Source: CADEDV01 sp048498035
Lineage (GTDB): Bacteria; Bacteroidota; Bacteroidia; Chitinophagales; Chitinophagaceae
Reading direction: 5' to 3'
Assembly: GCA_048498035.1 (NCBI GenBank)
Contig: JBEHYT010000020.1
Span: 12,159 to 76,158, forward strand
DNA: 64,000 nucleotides
Shown piece after piece: positions 56,849-64,000 of the stretch; within the stretch, counting starts at the first letter, position 1, and every line of letters starts with the position of its first letter. Position numbers and translations under genes: made by a program. A model generated the notes under the pieces. It saw only the letters and a list, made by a program, of their open reading frames with translations. It made no database searches and had not been told where the DNA came from.

Positions 56849-57673
56849 GTGTTTAAATTCATCACGCATCGTCCCCTTTGGCTAAACATCGTAGTTGGTG
56901 CTTTACTGGCGGTAGGGGTGTTTTCCGTGTTTGTTTTATCGCTCAACTGGATCACGCATCACAATAGTTCCCGGACGGTACCGGATGTGGTGGGCAAAAG
57001 CTACGCAGATGCTGAAAAGATCCTTGAAAAAGCAGGCTTCGACGTGGAGATCCAGGATTCGATCTATACAGATACTACAAAACCAAGCCAGGTGCTGAAA
57101 CAGTTTCCGGAAGGGGATGAGGTGATCAAGATAGACCGCACGATTTATCTTACCATCAACCGGGCAGTGCCACCACTTGTAGAAATGCCCAACCTGATCG
57201 GGTATAGCTACCGTACCGCTGAAATGCAACTGAAATCCATAGGGCTTTATATCGGGGATACCAGCTATGTGCCAGACCTGGCACGGAATGCTGTGCGCAA
57301 ACAAATTTACAATGGTCAGTCTATTGCCGCAGGCACCAAAGTGAGAATGGGTAGTAAAATTGATTTTGTGTTGGGTTCGGGCGTGGGTGATGAAGAATTT
57401 GTGGTTCCCAACCTGGTTGGACTATCCATGCGCCAGGCTATTGCGCTGTTGGAAGGCAATGGATTGCTGGTGGGTACTACGCTACCGATGCCGGGTAGCG
57501 AGGATGTTACCGATACGCTCAATGCTTATGTGGGCAGACAGGTACCTTCGGTATATAGTGATGAACATCATCTGCAACGGATTCGTACCGGGCAGTCGGT
57601 TGACCTTTGGTTCCAGGGACAAAAGCCCGTAAAGGATTCTATTGTAACTTCGCAACCGGATCAACAACCTTAA
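56849..57673 (+). CDS. Membrane-anchored protein with three PASTA domains
   Basis: A 274-residue protein starting at GTG 56849. One transmembrane helix (WLNIVVGALLAVGVFSVFVLSL, about residues 11-32) is followed by three PASTA domains: VPDVVGKSYADAEKILEKAGFDV (about 44-66), MPNLIGYSYRTAEMQLKSIGL (about 112-132) and VPNLVGLSMRQAIALLEGNGLLV (about 187-209), then a short basic tail. PASTA domains bind peptidoglycan fragments or beta-lactam-like ligands; in other phyla they are fused to Ser/Thr kinases or PBPs, but here no kinase is attached. The neighbouring ddl gene suggests a cell-wall role. Confidence 0.92.
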   Translation: MFKFITHRPLWLNIVVGALLAVGVFSVFVLSLNWITHHNSSRTVPDVVGKSYADAEKILEKAGFDVEIQDSIYTDTTKPSQVLKQFPEGDEVIKIDRTIYLTINRAVPPLVEMPNLIGYSYRTAEMQLKSIGLYIGDTSYVPDLARNAVRKQIYNGQSIAAGTKVRMGSKIDFVLGSGVGDEEFVVPNLVGLSMRQAIALLEGNGLLVGTTLPMPGSEDVTDTLNAYVGRQVPSVYSDEHHLQRIRTGQSVDLWFQGQKPVKDSIVTSQPDQQP

Positions 57674-57681
57674 TTTTTGTT

Positions 57682-57999
57682 ATGCAAAACATTACCGCAG
57701 AAGAACTGAAAGCCCGTATTGATGCGGGAGAAAAATTGAATATTGTAGATGTGCGTGAACCGCATGAGCATGCGGAATTCAATATCGGGGGCGTACTGGT
57801 GCCGCTGGGCAAGGTACAATCCATGATGGTGGACGAACTGGAAGATTTTAAAGACCAGGAATTGATTGTGTATTGCCGTAGTGGCAACCGCAGCGGGCAG
57901 GCCTGCCTGATGCTGGATGCGATGGGATTCAAGAATACCAAGAACCTGGTGGGCGGAATGCTGCACTGGACCGAGGTGTTTGAGAAACCCCGCACTTAA
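57682..57999 (+). CDS. Rhodanese-like sulfurtransferase domain protein
   Basis: A 105-residue single-domain rhodanese. The core is NIVDVREPHEHAEFNIGGVLVPLGKV (split near 20-45), and the active-site loop IVYCRSGNRSGQACLMLDAMGF (about 67-88) contains the catalytic Cys in the CRSGNRS form, which binds a persulfide. The likely role is sulfur transfer in cofactor or thiol metabolism; the partner is unknown. ATG 57682 follows the PASTA stop by 8 bp. The stop codon lies inside a 24-bp perfect palindrome (57986-58009). Confidence 0.92.
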   Translation: MQNITAEELKARIDAGEKLNIVDVREPHEHAEFNIGGVLVPLGKVQSMMVDELEDFKDQELIVYCRSGNRSGQACLMLDAMGFKNTKNLVGGMLHWTEVFEKPRT

Positions 58000-58009
58000 G
58001 TGCGGGGTT
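57986..58009. repeat. 24-bp perfect palindrome over the rhodanese stop codon
   Basis: AACCCCGCACTT followed by AAGTGCGGGGTT, with no spacer. It overlaps the TAA at 57997-57999 and leads into the minisatellite. It could act as a T-less transcription terminator or as an RNA end-protecting hairpin. Confidence 0.6.
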
Positions 58010-58117
58010 GGATGAGGTGCGGGTCGGATGTGCGGGGTTGGATGAGGTGCGGGCCGGATGAAGTGCGGGCCGGATGCGCAGGGCCGGATGAAGTGCGGGG
58101 TTGGATGCGCAGGGCTT
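57999..58117 (+). repeat. Minisatellite of degenerate 15-16 bp units
   Basis: About seven to eight units of the type rgTGCGGGGTTGGATGa / GTGCGGGCCGGATGA follow one another without gap. Substitutions are mainly GTT versus GCC in the middle. It separates the rhodanese gene from the convergent TonB receptor gene. No coding or terminator T tract. Confidence 0.8.
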
Positions 58118-58137
58118 GCACATGATCGGCACTGTCT

Positions 58138-60291
58138 TTACAACCGGATGTTCAGCGCCACCAGGTAATTGCGACCGGCCATCGGGAAATAGTAATTTTC
58201 TGTATTTACCACACCGCCGGAAAAATAGCTGTACGTATAGCCACTGGGTTCATATCTTGCGTCAAATGCGTTATTAACCTGCGCTATCAATTGCACTTCC
58301 TTTAACCAACCCAGGTGAAAAGAATAACTGGCACGTACATCCTGCACATAAAATGCATCCAGTGATCGCGCTTCCTGGCCGGTATTATCCAGGTATTGCT
58401 TGCTCACGTATTTCGCCGGAAGGCTTATTTCAACTGCTTTTACGGGTAAAAAATTAAGCGTGGCGGCACCTACTACGGCCGGTGATAATGCAATAGCCGT
58501 ACGTGTATAGAAATTGTGAAGTTGTCCGCCATTATCATAATCATCGATGTATTCGTCAAAATGGAGCACTTTGTTTTCGCTGAGGGCAATATTTCCCGCT
58601 GCGTTGAACCAGGAGCAGGGTTTCCATGCGCCCTGTAATTCGATTCCCCTGCGGTAGCTGTTGGGAATATTGGTACGCGTGTAAGCGCCCACATCGTTGA
58701 TCTTACCTGTTAATACCAGTTGATCTTTATAGCGCATGTAATAAAATGTAGCGCCCCAGTTCCAGTTCTTTCCACGGCGCTCTACGGCCGCTTCTACATC
58801 ATGAAGCCGCTCCGGTTTTGGCAGTTGCGTAAGACCTGCTTCAAAGTCATCGCGGTTGGGTTCTTTGTTTGCCTGCCCGTAAGAGAGATAGGCATGCCAG
58901 CCGTTGCTGGAAAAGCTGATCCCCGCTTTAGGATTAAAAAAATGATAGTTGTTCGCAACTACCAGGTCTGGCGTTTCGCGGAAGCCGTCGATATCGTATC
59001 GCACTTGCCGGTATTGCAGATCATAATAAAGCGTCCAGTGCGGTGCAACTGTTGTTTGTTGTTTCAGATAAACGGTTGCGTCCTTTTTCCTGGATTGATG
59101 ATGGTACCAGTCGTTGATGGCGGTAAGACCTTGTTCTGCCCAGATCACTTCACCAAAATGGCGGCCGTTGTAGCGTGTTGCGCCACCGCCCAGCGTAAGT
59201 TGGGTTCCCTGGTGATGATATTGCAGTGAGTAGATGGCGCCATAGTAATCGTTGTCGAGCCACAGTTGCCGCACCAGGTCGGTAGTGGTGATGGTTCCGT
59301 TGCCGGGTGCAGGCATGTTGTAATCGGCATAAGCTTCGTCGGCTTTGTATTGTTCGTAGTAGCCGCGTCCTTCGGTGAGAAAGAAAGCAGTGTTGAAGGT
59401 GAGCCGGCTGCCGAGTTGCTGGTTGAAGAATAGTTGATAGTGGTCCTGTTTGTAATCGTCTACCTGGTTATCATAGGGTGTGCCGGGTTTTTCGGTGCCT
59501 TCGTAATTGATGGTACGGTTGCCTGCCAGCAGGTCGCTTTCGGCAACGCCATCCCAGGCCTGGTAAGTTTTTTCTTTGCCTGAAAAAAGGTTGAGGCGGA
59601 GGGAATTGGTTTTGCCAATATAGGCCGTGGAGAAGTACCAGGATCGCAGGTCGCTGCTGGCGCGGTCAATATAGCCGTCGCTGGTGATGGACGACCAGCG
59701 CAGATCGGCGGTAAAATGATCTCCCACCAGGCCGCTACCGGTTTTTAGCGTAGTCTTTCTTGTGTTAAAGGAACCGATGCTGTTGTTGATCTCAGCGTAG
59801 GCATCACGGTTTACGTCATTGGTGCTGATGTTGATACTTCCGCCAAACGATCCCGTACCGTTTGACGAAGTACCCACGCCGCGCTGCACCTGGATGCTGC
59901 CGGTGGAGGAGGCAAAGTCTGGCAGGTCAACAAAAAAAGTACCCTGGCTTTCCGCATCATTGTAGGGAATGCCATTGAGTGTAACGTTGATGCGGGTGGC
60001 ATCGGTACCACGAATACGAATACCGGTGTAGCCGATACCGGTTCCGGCATCGGAGTTGATCACTACTGCCGGCGTTTGGTTGAGCAGGAAGGGAATATCC
60101 TGCCCCAGGTTCTGGCTGGCGATCTCTTTTTTGGTGAGATTGGTTTTGGTAAACGGCGCATTGTCGCCGGCGCGCACGGCTTTCACTTCCACAGGGGAAA
60201 GTGCATAAAAACTGTCGGTGGATGATTTTTCCTGGCCAGCTACTGCTGTGGCCATTGCAGCGGTGATGATTGTAAATGCAATCCTCTTCAT
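58138..60291 (-). CDS. TonB-dependent receptor, probably for thiamine or a precursor
   Basis: A 717-residue outer membrane receptor: signal peptide KRIAFTIITAAMATAVAG, then a plug domain (about residues 30-165) with SPVEVKAVRAGDNAPFTKTNLTKKEIASQN and TRINVTLNGIPYNDAESQ, and a 22-strand barrel with the usual aromatic end strand. There is no N-terminal carboxypeptidase-like domain and no SusD partner, so it is not a polysaccharide system. The leader holds a TPP riboswitch (60355-60447), which predicts uptake of thiamine, TPP or hydroxymethylpyrimidine. Minus-strand TATCTTTG (60489 to 60482) is the likely promoter element; the leader would be about 185 nt. Confidence 0.93.
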   Translation of the reverse strand: MKRIAFTIITAAMATAVAGQEKSSTDSFYALSPVEVKAVRAGDNAPFTKTNLTKKEIASQNLGQDIPFLLNQTPAVVINSDAGTGIGYTGIRIRGTDATRINVTLNGIPYNDAESQGTFFVDLPDFASSTGSIQVQRGVGTSSNGTGSFGGSINISTNDVNRDAYAEINNSIGSFNTRKTTLKTGSGLVGDHFTADLRWSSITSDGYIDRASSDLRSWYFSTAYIGKTNSLRLNLFSGKEKTYQAWDGVAESDLLAGNRTINYEGTEKPGTPYDNQVDDYKQDHYQLFFNQQLGSRLTFNTAFFLTEGRGYYEQYKADEAYADYNMPAPGNGTITTTDLVRQLWLDNDYYGAIYSLQYHHQGTQLTLGGGATRYNGRHFGEVIWAEQGLTAINDWYHHQSRKKDATVYLKQQTTVAPHWTLYYDLQYRQVRYDIDGFRETPDLVVANNYHFFNPKAGISFSSNGWHAYLSYGQANKEPNRDDFEAGLTQLPKPERLHDVEAAVERRGKNWNWGATFYYMRYKDQLVLTGKINDVGAYTRTNIPNSYRRGIELQGAWKPCSWFNAAGNIALSENKVLHFDEYIDDYDNGGQLHNFYTRTAIALSPAVVGAATLNFLPVKAVEISLPAKYVSKQYLDNTGQEARSLDAFYVQDVRASYSFHLGWLKEVQLIAQVNNAFDARYEPSGYTYSYFSGGVVNTENYYFPMAGRNYLVALNIRL

Positions 60292-60354
60292 TTTTTTAAT
60301 TTAAACAGGTTAAAAAATGAGAGGGAAATGCTGTTGGAGAAAAAGGCATAGGAA

Positions 60355-60447
60355 GGCCTCCATCCCTGCGCAGGCATTACCCTGATCAGGTTCTACGGGT
60401 TTGATCTCAGATTCCCGCCAACTGGCGGGAAACACCCCGGGAAACTG
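60355..60447 (-). ncRNA. TPP (thi-box) riboswitch
   Basis: On the minus strand the conserved thi-box elements appear in order: GGGGTG, then CTGAGA (60410 to 60405), then ACCTGATCAGGGTAATGCC followed by GCGCAGGGA (60391 to 60363). An inner helix GGCGGG/CCCGCC (60415-60430) separates the first two. These are the core of the TPP aptamer, which represses expression when TPP is bound. The receptor start codon is at 60291, about 60 nt after the aptamer; the expression platform (terminator or start-site masking) is not clear from sequence. Confidence 0.93.
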
Positions 60448-60481
60448 AAGTCTGACACCAAAGTGCCGGACTGTGCTGGCG

Positions 60482-60489
60482 CAAAGATA
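60482..60489 (-). promoter_or_regulatory. -7 element of the TonB receptor transcript
   Basis: TATCTTTG on the minus strand matches TAnnTTTG, about 35 nt upstream of the riboswitch. No good -33 element at 19 nt. Confidence 0.55.
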
Positions 60490-60560
60490 GCAATTCAGGT
60501 TTTTTATCCCTTCGGGAAAATGAATCCTACCGAAGAAATATCCGCTTTCGATCAATTTTA

Positions 60561-60592
60561 TTTGGCTGCCGCACAAAATAACCGTACCTTTG
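60561..60592 (+). promoter_or_regulatory. Promoter of initiator tRNA-Met
   Basis: TTTG at 60561-60564, a 20-nt spacer, TACCTTTG at 60585-60592. The tRNA begins 10 nt later at 60603. Confidence 0.7.
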
Positions 60593-60602
60593 CACTCCAG
60601 AT

Positions 60603-60674
<72 letters not shown>

Positions 60675-60682
60675 CTAACAAG

Positions 60683-60707
60683 ACCCGCAGTTTGCGGGTT
60701 TTTTTAT
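60683..60707 (+). terminator. Terminator after tRNA-fMet
   Basis: ACCCGCA (60683-60689) and TGCGGGT (60693-60699) form a 7-bp stem with loop GTT, followed by T7. It separates the tRNA from era. Confidence 0.8.
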
Positions 60708-60748
60708 CATTTTTCCCGGTAAAAGCCGTGGAATTGATCACCTCCGGT

Positions 60749-61615
60749 ATGAAATCAGGTTTTGTAAATATTTTTGGCAAGCCCAATGCGGGCAAAAGCA
60801 CGTTGCTCAACGCGCTTATCGGCGAAAAACTCGCCATCGTTTCATCAAAAGTTCAAACCACCCGCCATCGTATCAAAGGAATTGTAACTGAGCCCGGTTA
60901 CCAATTGATCTTTTCGGATACACCTGGTATTATTCAGCCTAAATACAAATTGCACGAGCGGATGATGCAGGCGGTGAAAGGCGCGCTTGAAGATGCCGAC
61001 CTGGCGTTGTTACTCGCGGATATACGTGAAGACCCTGCTGTAAATGATGAGCTGTTTACGCAGCTCAAACTTAAAGTGCCGGCGCTGGTTGTGCTGAACA
61101 AGGCAGACCTTGTAAAAGCGGAACAGGTGGAGCGGGTGCGTGATTTCTTCCTGGCGCGTCCTTACTGCAAGGGTGTGGTAGTTATTTCCGCGCTGAAGGG
61201 ATTTGACCGTGACGGCTTTATCAGCCAGTTACTTCCTTTCCTGCCGGAGGGAATGCCCTTTTATGCCGAGGATGAGATTAGCGATCTGCAAACCCGTTTC
61301 TTTGTTGGAGAACTGATCCGTGAAAAAATTTACCAGGTAGCGGAAGATGAAATTCCTTACCAGGCTACGGTGCTGGTACGGGAATACCAGGAGAAAAATA
61401 CGCTTACCAAGATCATTGCGGATATTATTGTGCAGCGCGAAACACAGAAAGCAATCCTGATTGGTGAAAAAGGGAGTATGATCCGGAAAATCGGAACTGA
61501 AGCGCGTAAGGACATTGAAGCATTTATACAACAGAAAGTTTTTCTTGAACTCTTCGTAAAGGTGAAACCGAAGTGGCGGGAAAATGATCTTTACCTGCGG
61601 GAATACGGGTATTGA
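60749..61615 (+). CDS. era: GTPase Era, 30S ribosome maturation
   Basis: A 288-residue GTPase that binds the 3' end of 16S rRNA during assembly of the small subunit. The N-terminal G domain has G1 GKPNAGKST (about residues 8-16), switch I with TTRHRIKGI, G3 DTPGI and G4 NKADL; the C-terminal KH domain (about 205-288) has the signature IGEKGSMIRKIGTEARKDIEAF (split near 242-263). ATG 60749 gives the canonical KSGFVNIFGKPNAGKST opening; the frame extends upstream through the tRNA but is not coding there. der follows 23 bp later in the same direction. Confidence 0.97.
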   Translation: MKSGFVNIFGKPNAGKSTLLNALIGEKLAIVSSKVQTTRHRIKGIVTEPGYQLIFSDTPGIIQPKYKLHERMMQAVKGALEDADLALLLADIREDPAVNDELFTQLKLKVPALVVLNKADLVKAEQVERVRDFFLARPYCKGVVVISALKGFDRDGFISQLLPFLPEGMPFYAEDEISDLQTRFFVGELIREKIYQVAEDEIPYQATVLVREYQEKNTLTKIIADIIVQRETQKAILIGEKGSMIRKIGTEARKDIEAFIQQKVFLELFVKVKPKWRENDLYLREYGY

Positions 61616-61638
61616 TTTCGCATTAAAAAAAGGCAGTT

Positions 61639-62952
61639 ATGAGTTTTACATTAGCCATCGTAGGCAGACCCAATGTGGGCAAAAGCACATTCTTCAACCG
61701 GTTGCTGGAACAGCGCAAAGCCATTGTGGATGACCTGAGCGGCGTAACCCGCGATCGCCAGTACGGCGTGGCCGACTGGAATGGGAAAACCTTCAATGTA
61801 ATTGATACGGGCGGTTTTGTGGCCGACAGCGAAGATGTTTTTGAAAAGGAGATTGCCAAACAGGTATTGATTGCGGTAGATGAAGCGGATGCCATTGTAT
61901 TTATGGTGGATGCGACCACCGGTATTACGGAATTGGATGATGATATGGCAAAACTGCTTCGCAAAAGCCCCAAGCCGGTATTCCTGACGGTGAATAAAGT
62001 GGATAACAATGAGCGGATGCTGGATGCTACGGAATTCTATAGTATGGGATTTGACCAGATCTTTTTCATTGCGTCTGCCAGCGGAAGTGGCACCGGTGAA
62101 TTGCTGGATGCAGTAGCGGAATTGATTACAGAAGACGCGAGCGAAGAAACCCAGGAGATGGCAGCCCTCCCCAAATTTGCCATCATCGGTCAGCCGAACG
62201 TTGGAAAATCTTCCCTGCTTAATGCATTGATAGGGCAGGAGCGTACCATTGTGAGTGATATTGCCGGGACTACACGTGACACGATCCACACCCATTACAA
62301 CTTGTTCCAGAAAGAATTTATCCTGATCGATACCGCGGGTATCCGCAGGAAGACCAAAGTAAATGAGGATCTTGAATTTTACTCCGTGATCCGCGCCATA
62401 AAAGCCATGGATGAAGCAGACGTGTGCCTGCTATTGATTGATGCGGAGAAAGGAGTGGTGCACCAGGACCTGAGCATCTTTAGCCTGGCGGCCCGCAAAG
62501 GCAAAGGGCTGGTAGTGCTGGTGAATAAATGGGATACGATGGAGAAGGAAACTAATACGGCGCGCGACTACGAAAAGAATTTAATGGAGAAACTGGCGCC
62601 TTTTACGGATGTGCCGGTGTTGTTTATTTCAGCAAAAGAAAAGACGCGGATCTTTAAGGCTATTGAAGTTGCCTTGCAGGTATATGAAAACAAAAGCCGG
62701 AAAATTCCTACCTCACGGTTGAATGATGTAATGCTGAAGGCCATGGAAAGCTACCACGCACCGGTTGTGCGGGGGCATCCTATTAAGATCAAATATGTGT
62801 CGCAATTGCCCACCAAAACGCCTTCATTCGCATTTTTCTGCAATTTCCCGGATGATGTGAAACAGCCTTATAAGAACTACCTGGAGAACCAGTTACGCAA
62901 GAATTTTGATTTTACCGGCGTGCCGGTTCGCCTGTATTTCCGGAAAAAGTAG
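61639..62952 (+). CDS. der: GTPase Der (EngA), ribosome assembly
   Basis: A 437-residue protein with two tandem G domains, the hallmark of Der, acting in 50S subunit assembly. The first G1 is GRPNVGKSTFFNR (about residues 8-20), the second GQPNVGKSSLLNA (about 182-194); each is followed by DTGG or DTAGI and NKVD or NKWD motifs. A KH-like C-terminal domain (about 355-437) ends with FDFTGVPVRLYFRKK, typical of the family. It follows era by 23 bp and probably shares its transcript. Confidence 0.97.
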   Translation: MSFTLAIVGRPNVGKSTFFNRLLEQRKAIVDDLSGVTRDRQYGVADWNGKTFNVIDTGGFVADSEDVFEKEIAKQVLIAVDEADAIVFMVDATTGITELDDDMAKLLRKSPKPVFLTVNKVDNNERMLDATEFYSMGFDQIFFIASASGSGTGELLDAVAELITEDASEETQEMAALPKFAIIGQPNVGKSSLLNALIGQERTIVSDIAGTTRDTIHTHYNLFQKEFILIDTAGIRRKTKVNEDLEFYSVIRAIKAMDEADVCLLLIDAEKGVVHQDLSIFSLAARKGKGLVVLVNKWDTMEKETNTARDYEKNLMEKLAPFTDVPVLFISAKEKTRIFKAIEVALQVYENKSRKIPTSRLNDVMLKAMESYHAPVVRGHPIKIKYVSQLPTKTPSFAFFCNFPDDVKQPYKNYLENQLRKNFDFTGVPVRLYFRKK

Positions 62953-62982
62953 GGCCGGGTGGGGATAAAAAACAACAAAAAA

Positions 62983-63013
62983 CTTGCATATTTCGCTAAA
63001 AATGATAGTTTTG
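62983..63013 (+). promoter_or_regulatory. Promoter of the small repeat lipoprotein
   Basis: CTTG at 62983-62986, a spacer of 19 nt, then TAGTTTTG at 63006-63013, an excellent Bacteroidota promoter. The leader before the ATG at 63048 would be about 30 nt. Confidence 0.75.
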
Positions 63014-63047
63014 CGTCGATTTTAAAACAAACTAAAACCAAGGTACA

Positions 63048-63281
63048 ATGAAAAAAGTATTTGCAATCCTGGCTATCACAGCCGCTGTTACTTTCGTAGC
63101 ATGTAACAATGATTCTGAAACAAAAGGAACTGTTGACAGCACTGCTAACGCAATGAAAGATTCTGCTAGCCAGATGATGGACAACATGAAAGATTCTGCT
63201 GGCCAGATGATGGATAACATGAAAGATTCAGCTAACAAAGCTATCGATGCAGTAAAGGATTCAGCTGCCTCTAAAATGTAA
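63048..63281 (+). CDS. Small lipoprotein with amphipathic 11-residue repeats
   Basis: A 77-residue lipoprotein: signal KKVFAILAITAAVTFVAC with the lipobox Cys at residue 19, then NNDSETKGTVDST. The rest is a run of helical repeats, seen as SASQMMDNMKD, SAGQMMDNMKD and SANKAIDAVKD, spaced 11 residues apart with conserved Lys-Asp-Ser-Ala. This resembles late-embryogenesis-abundant or YtxH-like amphipathic stress proteins, which stabilise membranes or proteins during drying or osmotic stress, but this is inference. It has a strong promoter and its own terminator, so it is probably well expressed. Confidence 0.8.
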   Translation: MKKVFAILAITAAVTFVACNNDSETKGTVDSTANAMKDSASQMMDNMKDSAGQMMDNMKDSANKAIDAVKDSAASKM

Positions 63282-63303
63282 TTGTTGTACTGTTTAATAT
63301 AGT

Positions 63304-63350
63304 ACTTCTTGCAAGAAGTTCCCTCAACCGATGGTTGGGGGATTTTTTTT
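63304..63350 (+). terminator. Terminator after the small lipoprotein
   Basis: CCCTCAACC and GGTTGGGGG (63321-63341) pair with one G-U around GAT, followed by T8. A 16-bp perfect palindrome ACTTCTTGCAAGAAGT lies just before it at 63304-63319. Confidence 0.8.
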
Positions 63351-63421
63351 GTCCAAACGAAAAAACTCCGCATTGCAATGCGGAGTATGTTCATGGCTAA
63401 ACTGCTATATGATCAATACAT

Positions 63422-64000
63422 TTAAATTCTGCTGATGCCTGCGCTGCCTGATGCTTTTACTTCATCCAGCGAAGCATTTCCGCGGTAGCGGATCTCACTG
63501 GCACCGCTGGCCTGGGCCTGCAGTGAGCGGTTGACGGTAATGCGGATTTCACTTGCTCCCGTTGCCCGCGCATCGCAGGTTTCGGTTGTGAGATCTGTGC
63601 CATGGAATTCACTTGCGCCGGACGCCTGTACGTTTAAGTTAACGGCAGAGCCCATTACCGTCATGTCACTGGCAGAGCTGAGGTCTACCGTGAGATTTTT
63701 TACCTGGAGATGAACTTTTTTCAGATCGGAAGCGCCGGAGCAGCTGATATCGAGGTTGTCTGTTGTTACAACACCTTCCACGTATACATCGCAGGCGCCG
63801 CTGAAATTCATTCGCGTAAGCGTTTTAAAGGAAACATAGGCGGCAAGACGTTTGCGACCGTTGTATCCCTTTTTCAGGCCGATGGTCAGGATGCCATTTT
63901 TTACGGCTACATCAATCTTTTCCTGATCCCGATGGTCAGATGCACTCACGGCCACTCCTTCCTCAGTACCCTGTGTGATATAAACATCAAATGCATCGCT
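63422..64000 (-). CDS. DUF2807 (head GIN domain) protein, 5' end beyond window edge
   Basis: The minus-strand frame runs from a stop at 63422 through the right edge, giving 193 codons without the start. The sequence is a DUF2807 right-handed beta-helix: repeats of the type ASGASEFHG, ATGASEIRIT and ASGASEIRYRG, with SGACDVYVEG, CSGASDLKKVHLQV and SSASDMTVMGSAVNLNVQ before them. These domains occur in secreted or membrane-anchored Bacteroidota proteins of unclear role. The missing N-terminus would show a signal peptide. The C-terminus GSAGISRI is complete. Confidence 0.85.
   Translation of the reverse strand, partial: SDAFDVYITQGTEEGVAVSASDHRDQEKIDVAVKNGILTIGLKKGYNGRKRLAAYVSFKTLTRMNFSGACDVYVEGVVTTDNLDISCSGASDLKKVHLQVKNLTVDLSSASDMTVMGSAVNLNVQASGASEFHGTDLTTETCDARATGASEIRITVNRSLQAQASGASEIRYRGNASLDEVKASGSAGISRI

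Overview
The window looks like a chromosomal segment of a Bacteroidota bacterium, most likely of the Chitinophagaceae. The signs are promoter elements of the Bacteroidota type (TTTG, about 19 nt, TAnnTTTG), a type 9 secretion plug protein (DUF5103), a lipoprotein-type BamA paralogue (TamL-like), a eukaryote/archaeal-type prolyl-tRNA synthetase, a eukaryote-type NADP isocitrate dehydrogenase, a TonB-dependent receptor behind a TPP riboswitch, and many short lipoproteins and DUF families typical of the phylum. No prophage, insertion sequence, CRISPR array or rRNA operon is visible. Most of the window is ordinary core genome.

Layout. 0-3.7 kb: a Tyr/Asn-rich lipoprotein cut by the left edge, proS, a small membrane protein and an RDD protein. 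3.8-9.2 kb: a tight operon SpoIIM-DUF4129-DUF4350-MoxR-DUF58, divergent from RDD, probably an envelope-related MoxR AAA+ system. 9.2-21.2 kb: truB, TamL-like outer membrane protein, TrmH-type methyltransferase, FtsX-type permease, T9SS plug protein, SRP RNA, a TalC-type transaldolase, an ArsR-type repressor with its operator, a PQQ-type sugar dehydrogenase and small secreted proteins. 21.2-28.0 kb: a complete trpEGDCFBA operon preceded by a classical attenuator, with a leader peptide holding three consecutive Trp codons and four alternating RNA segments. 28-37 kb: thioredoxin-like protein, DUF2911 protein, pdxJ and many small hypothetical proteins. 37-44 kb: ahcY, a GNAT acetyltransferase, a PrsW-like protease, a TIGR03083-type protein that appears to start at ATT, icd and a Crp/Fnr-type regulator beside an FNR-like palindrome. 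43.8-46.8 kb: a tandem repeat array, then an mntR-mntH pair in which the Nramp transporter carries a C-terminal universal stress protein domain. 47-52.3 kb: alpha-glucan phosphorylase, ispH and a GH13 amylase lipoprotein. 52.4-64 kb: DegP/HtrA protease, LuxC-type acyl-CoA reductase, ferredoxin, ddl-PASTA-rhodanese, the TPP-controlled TonB receptor, initiator tRNA-Met, era, der, a small repeat lipoprotein and a DUF2807 protein cut by the right edge.

The strongest regulatory observations are the trp attenuator, the TPP riboswitch that points to thiamine (or precursor) import by the TonB receptor, and two palindromic operators (ArsR, MntR) lying directly on the predicted -7 elements of their own genes. 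The least explained sequences are a dispersed ATTCGG-rich hairpin repeat family (13.0-13.5 kb and 43.8-44.3 kb), a minisatellite after the rhodanese gene, and two candidate small RNAs. All domain names come from reading the translated sequence by eye; no database search was run.
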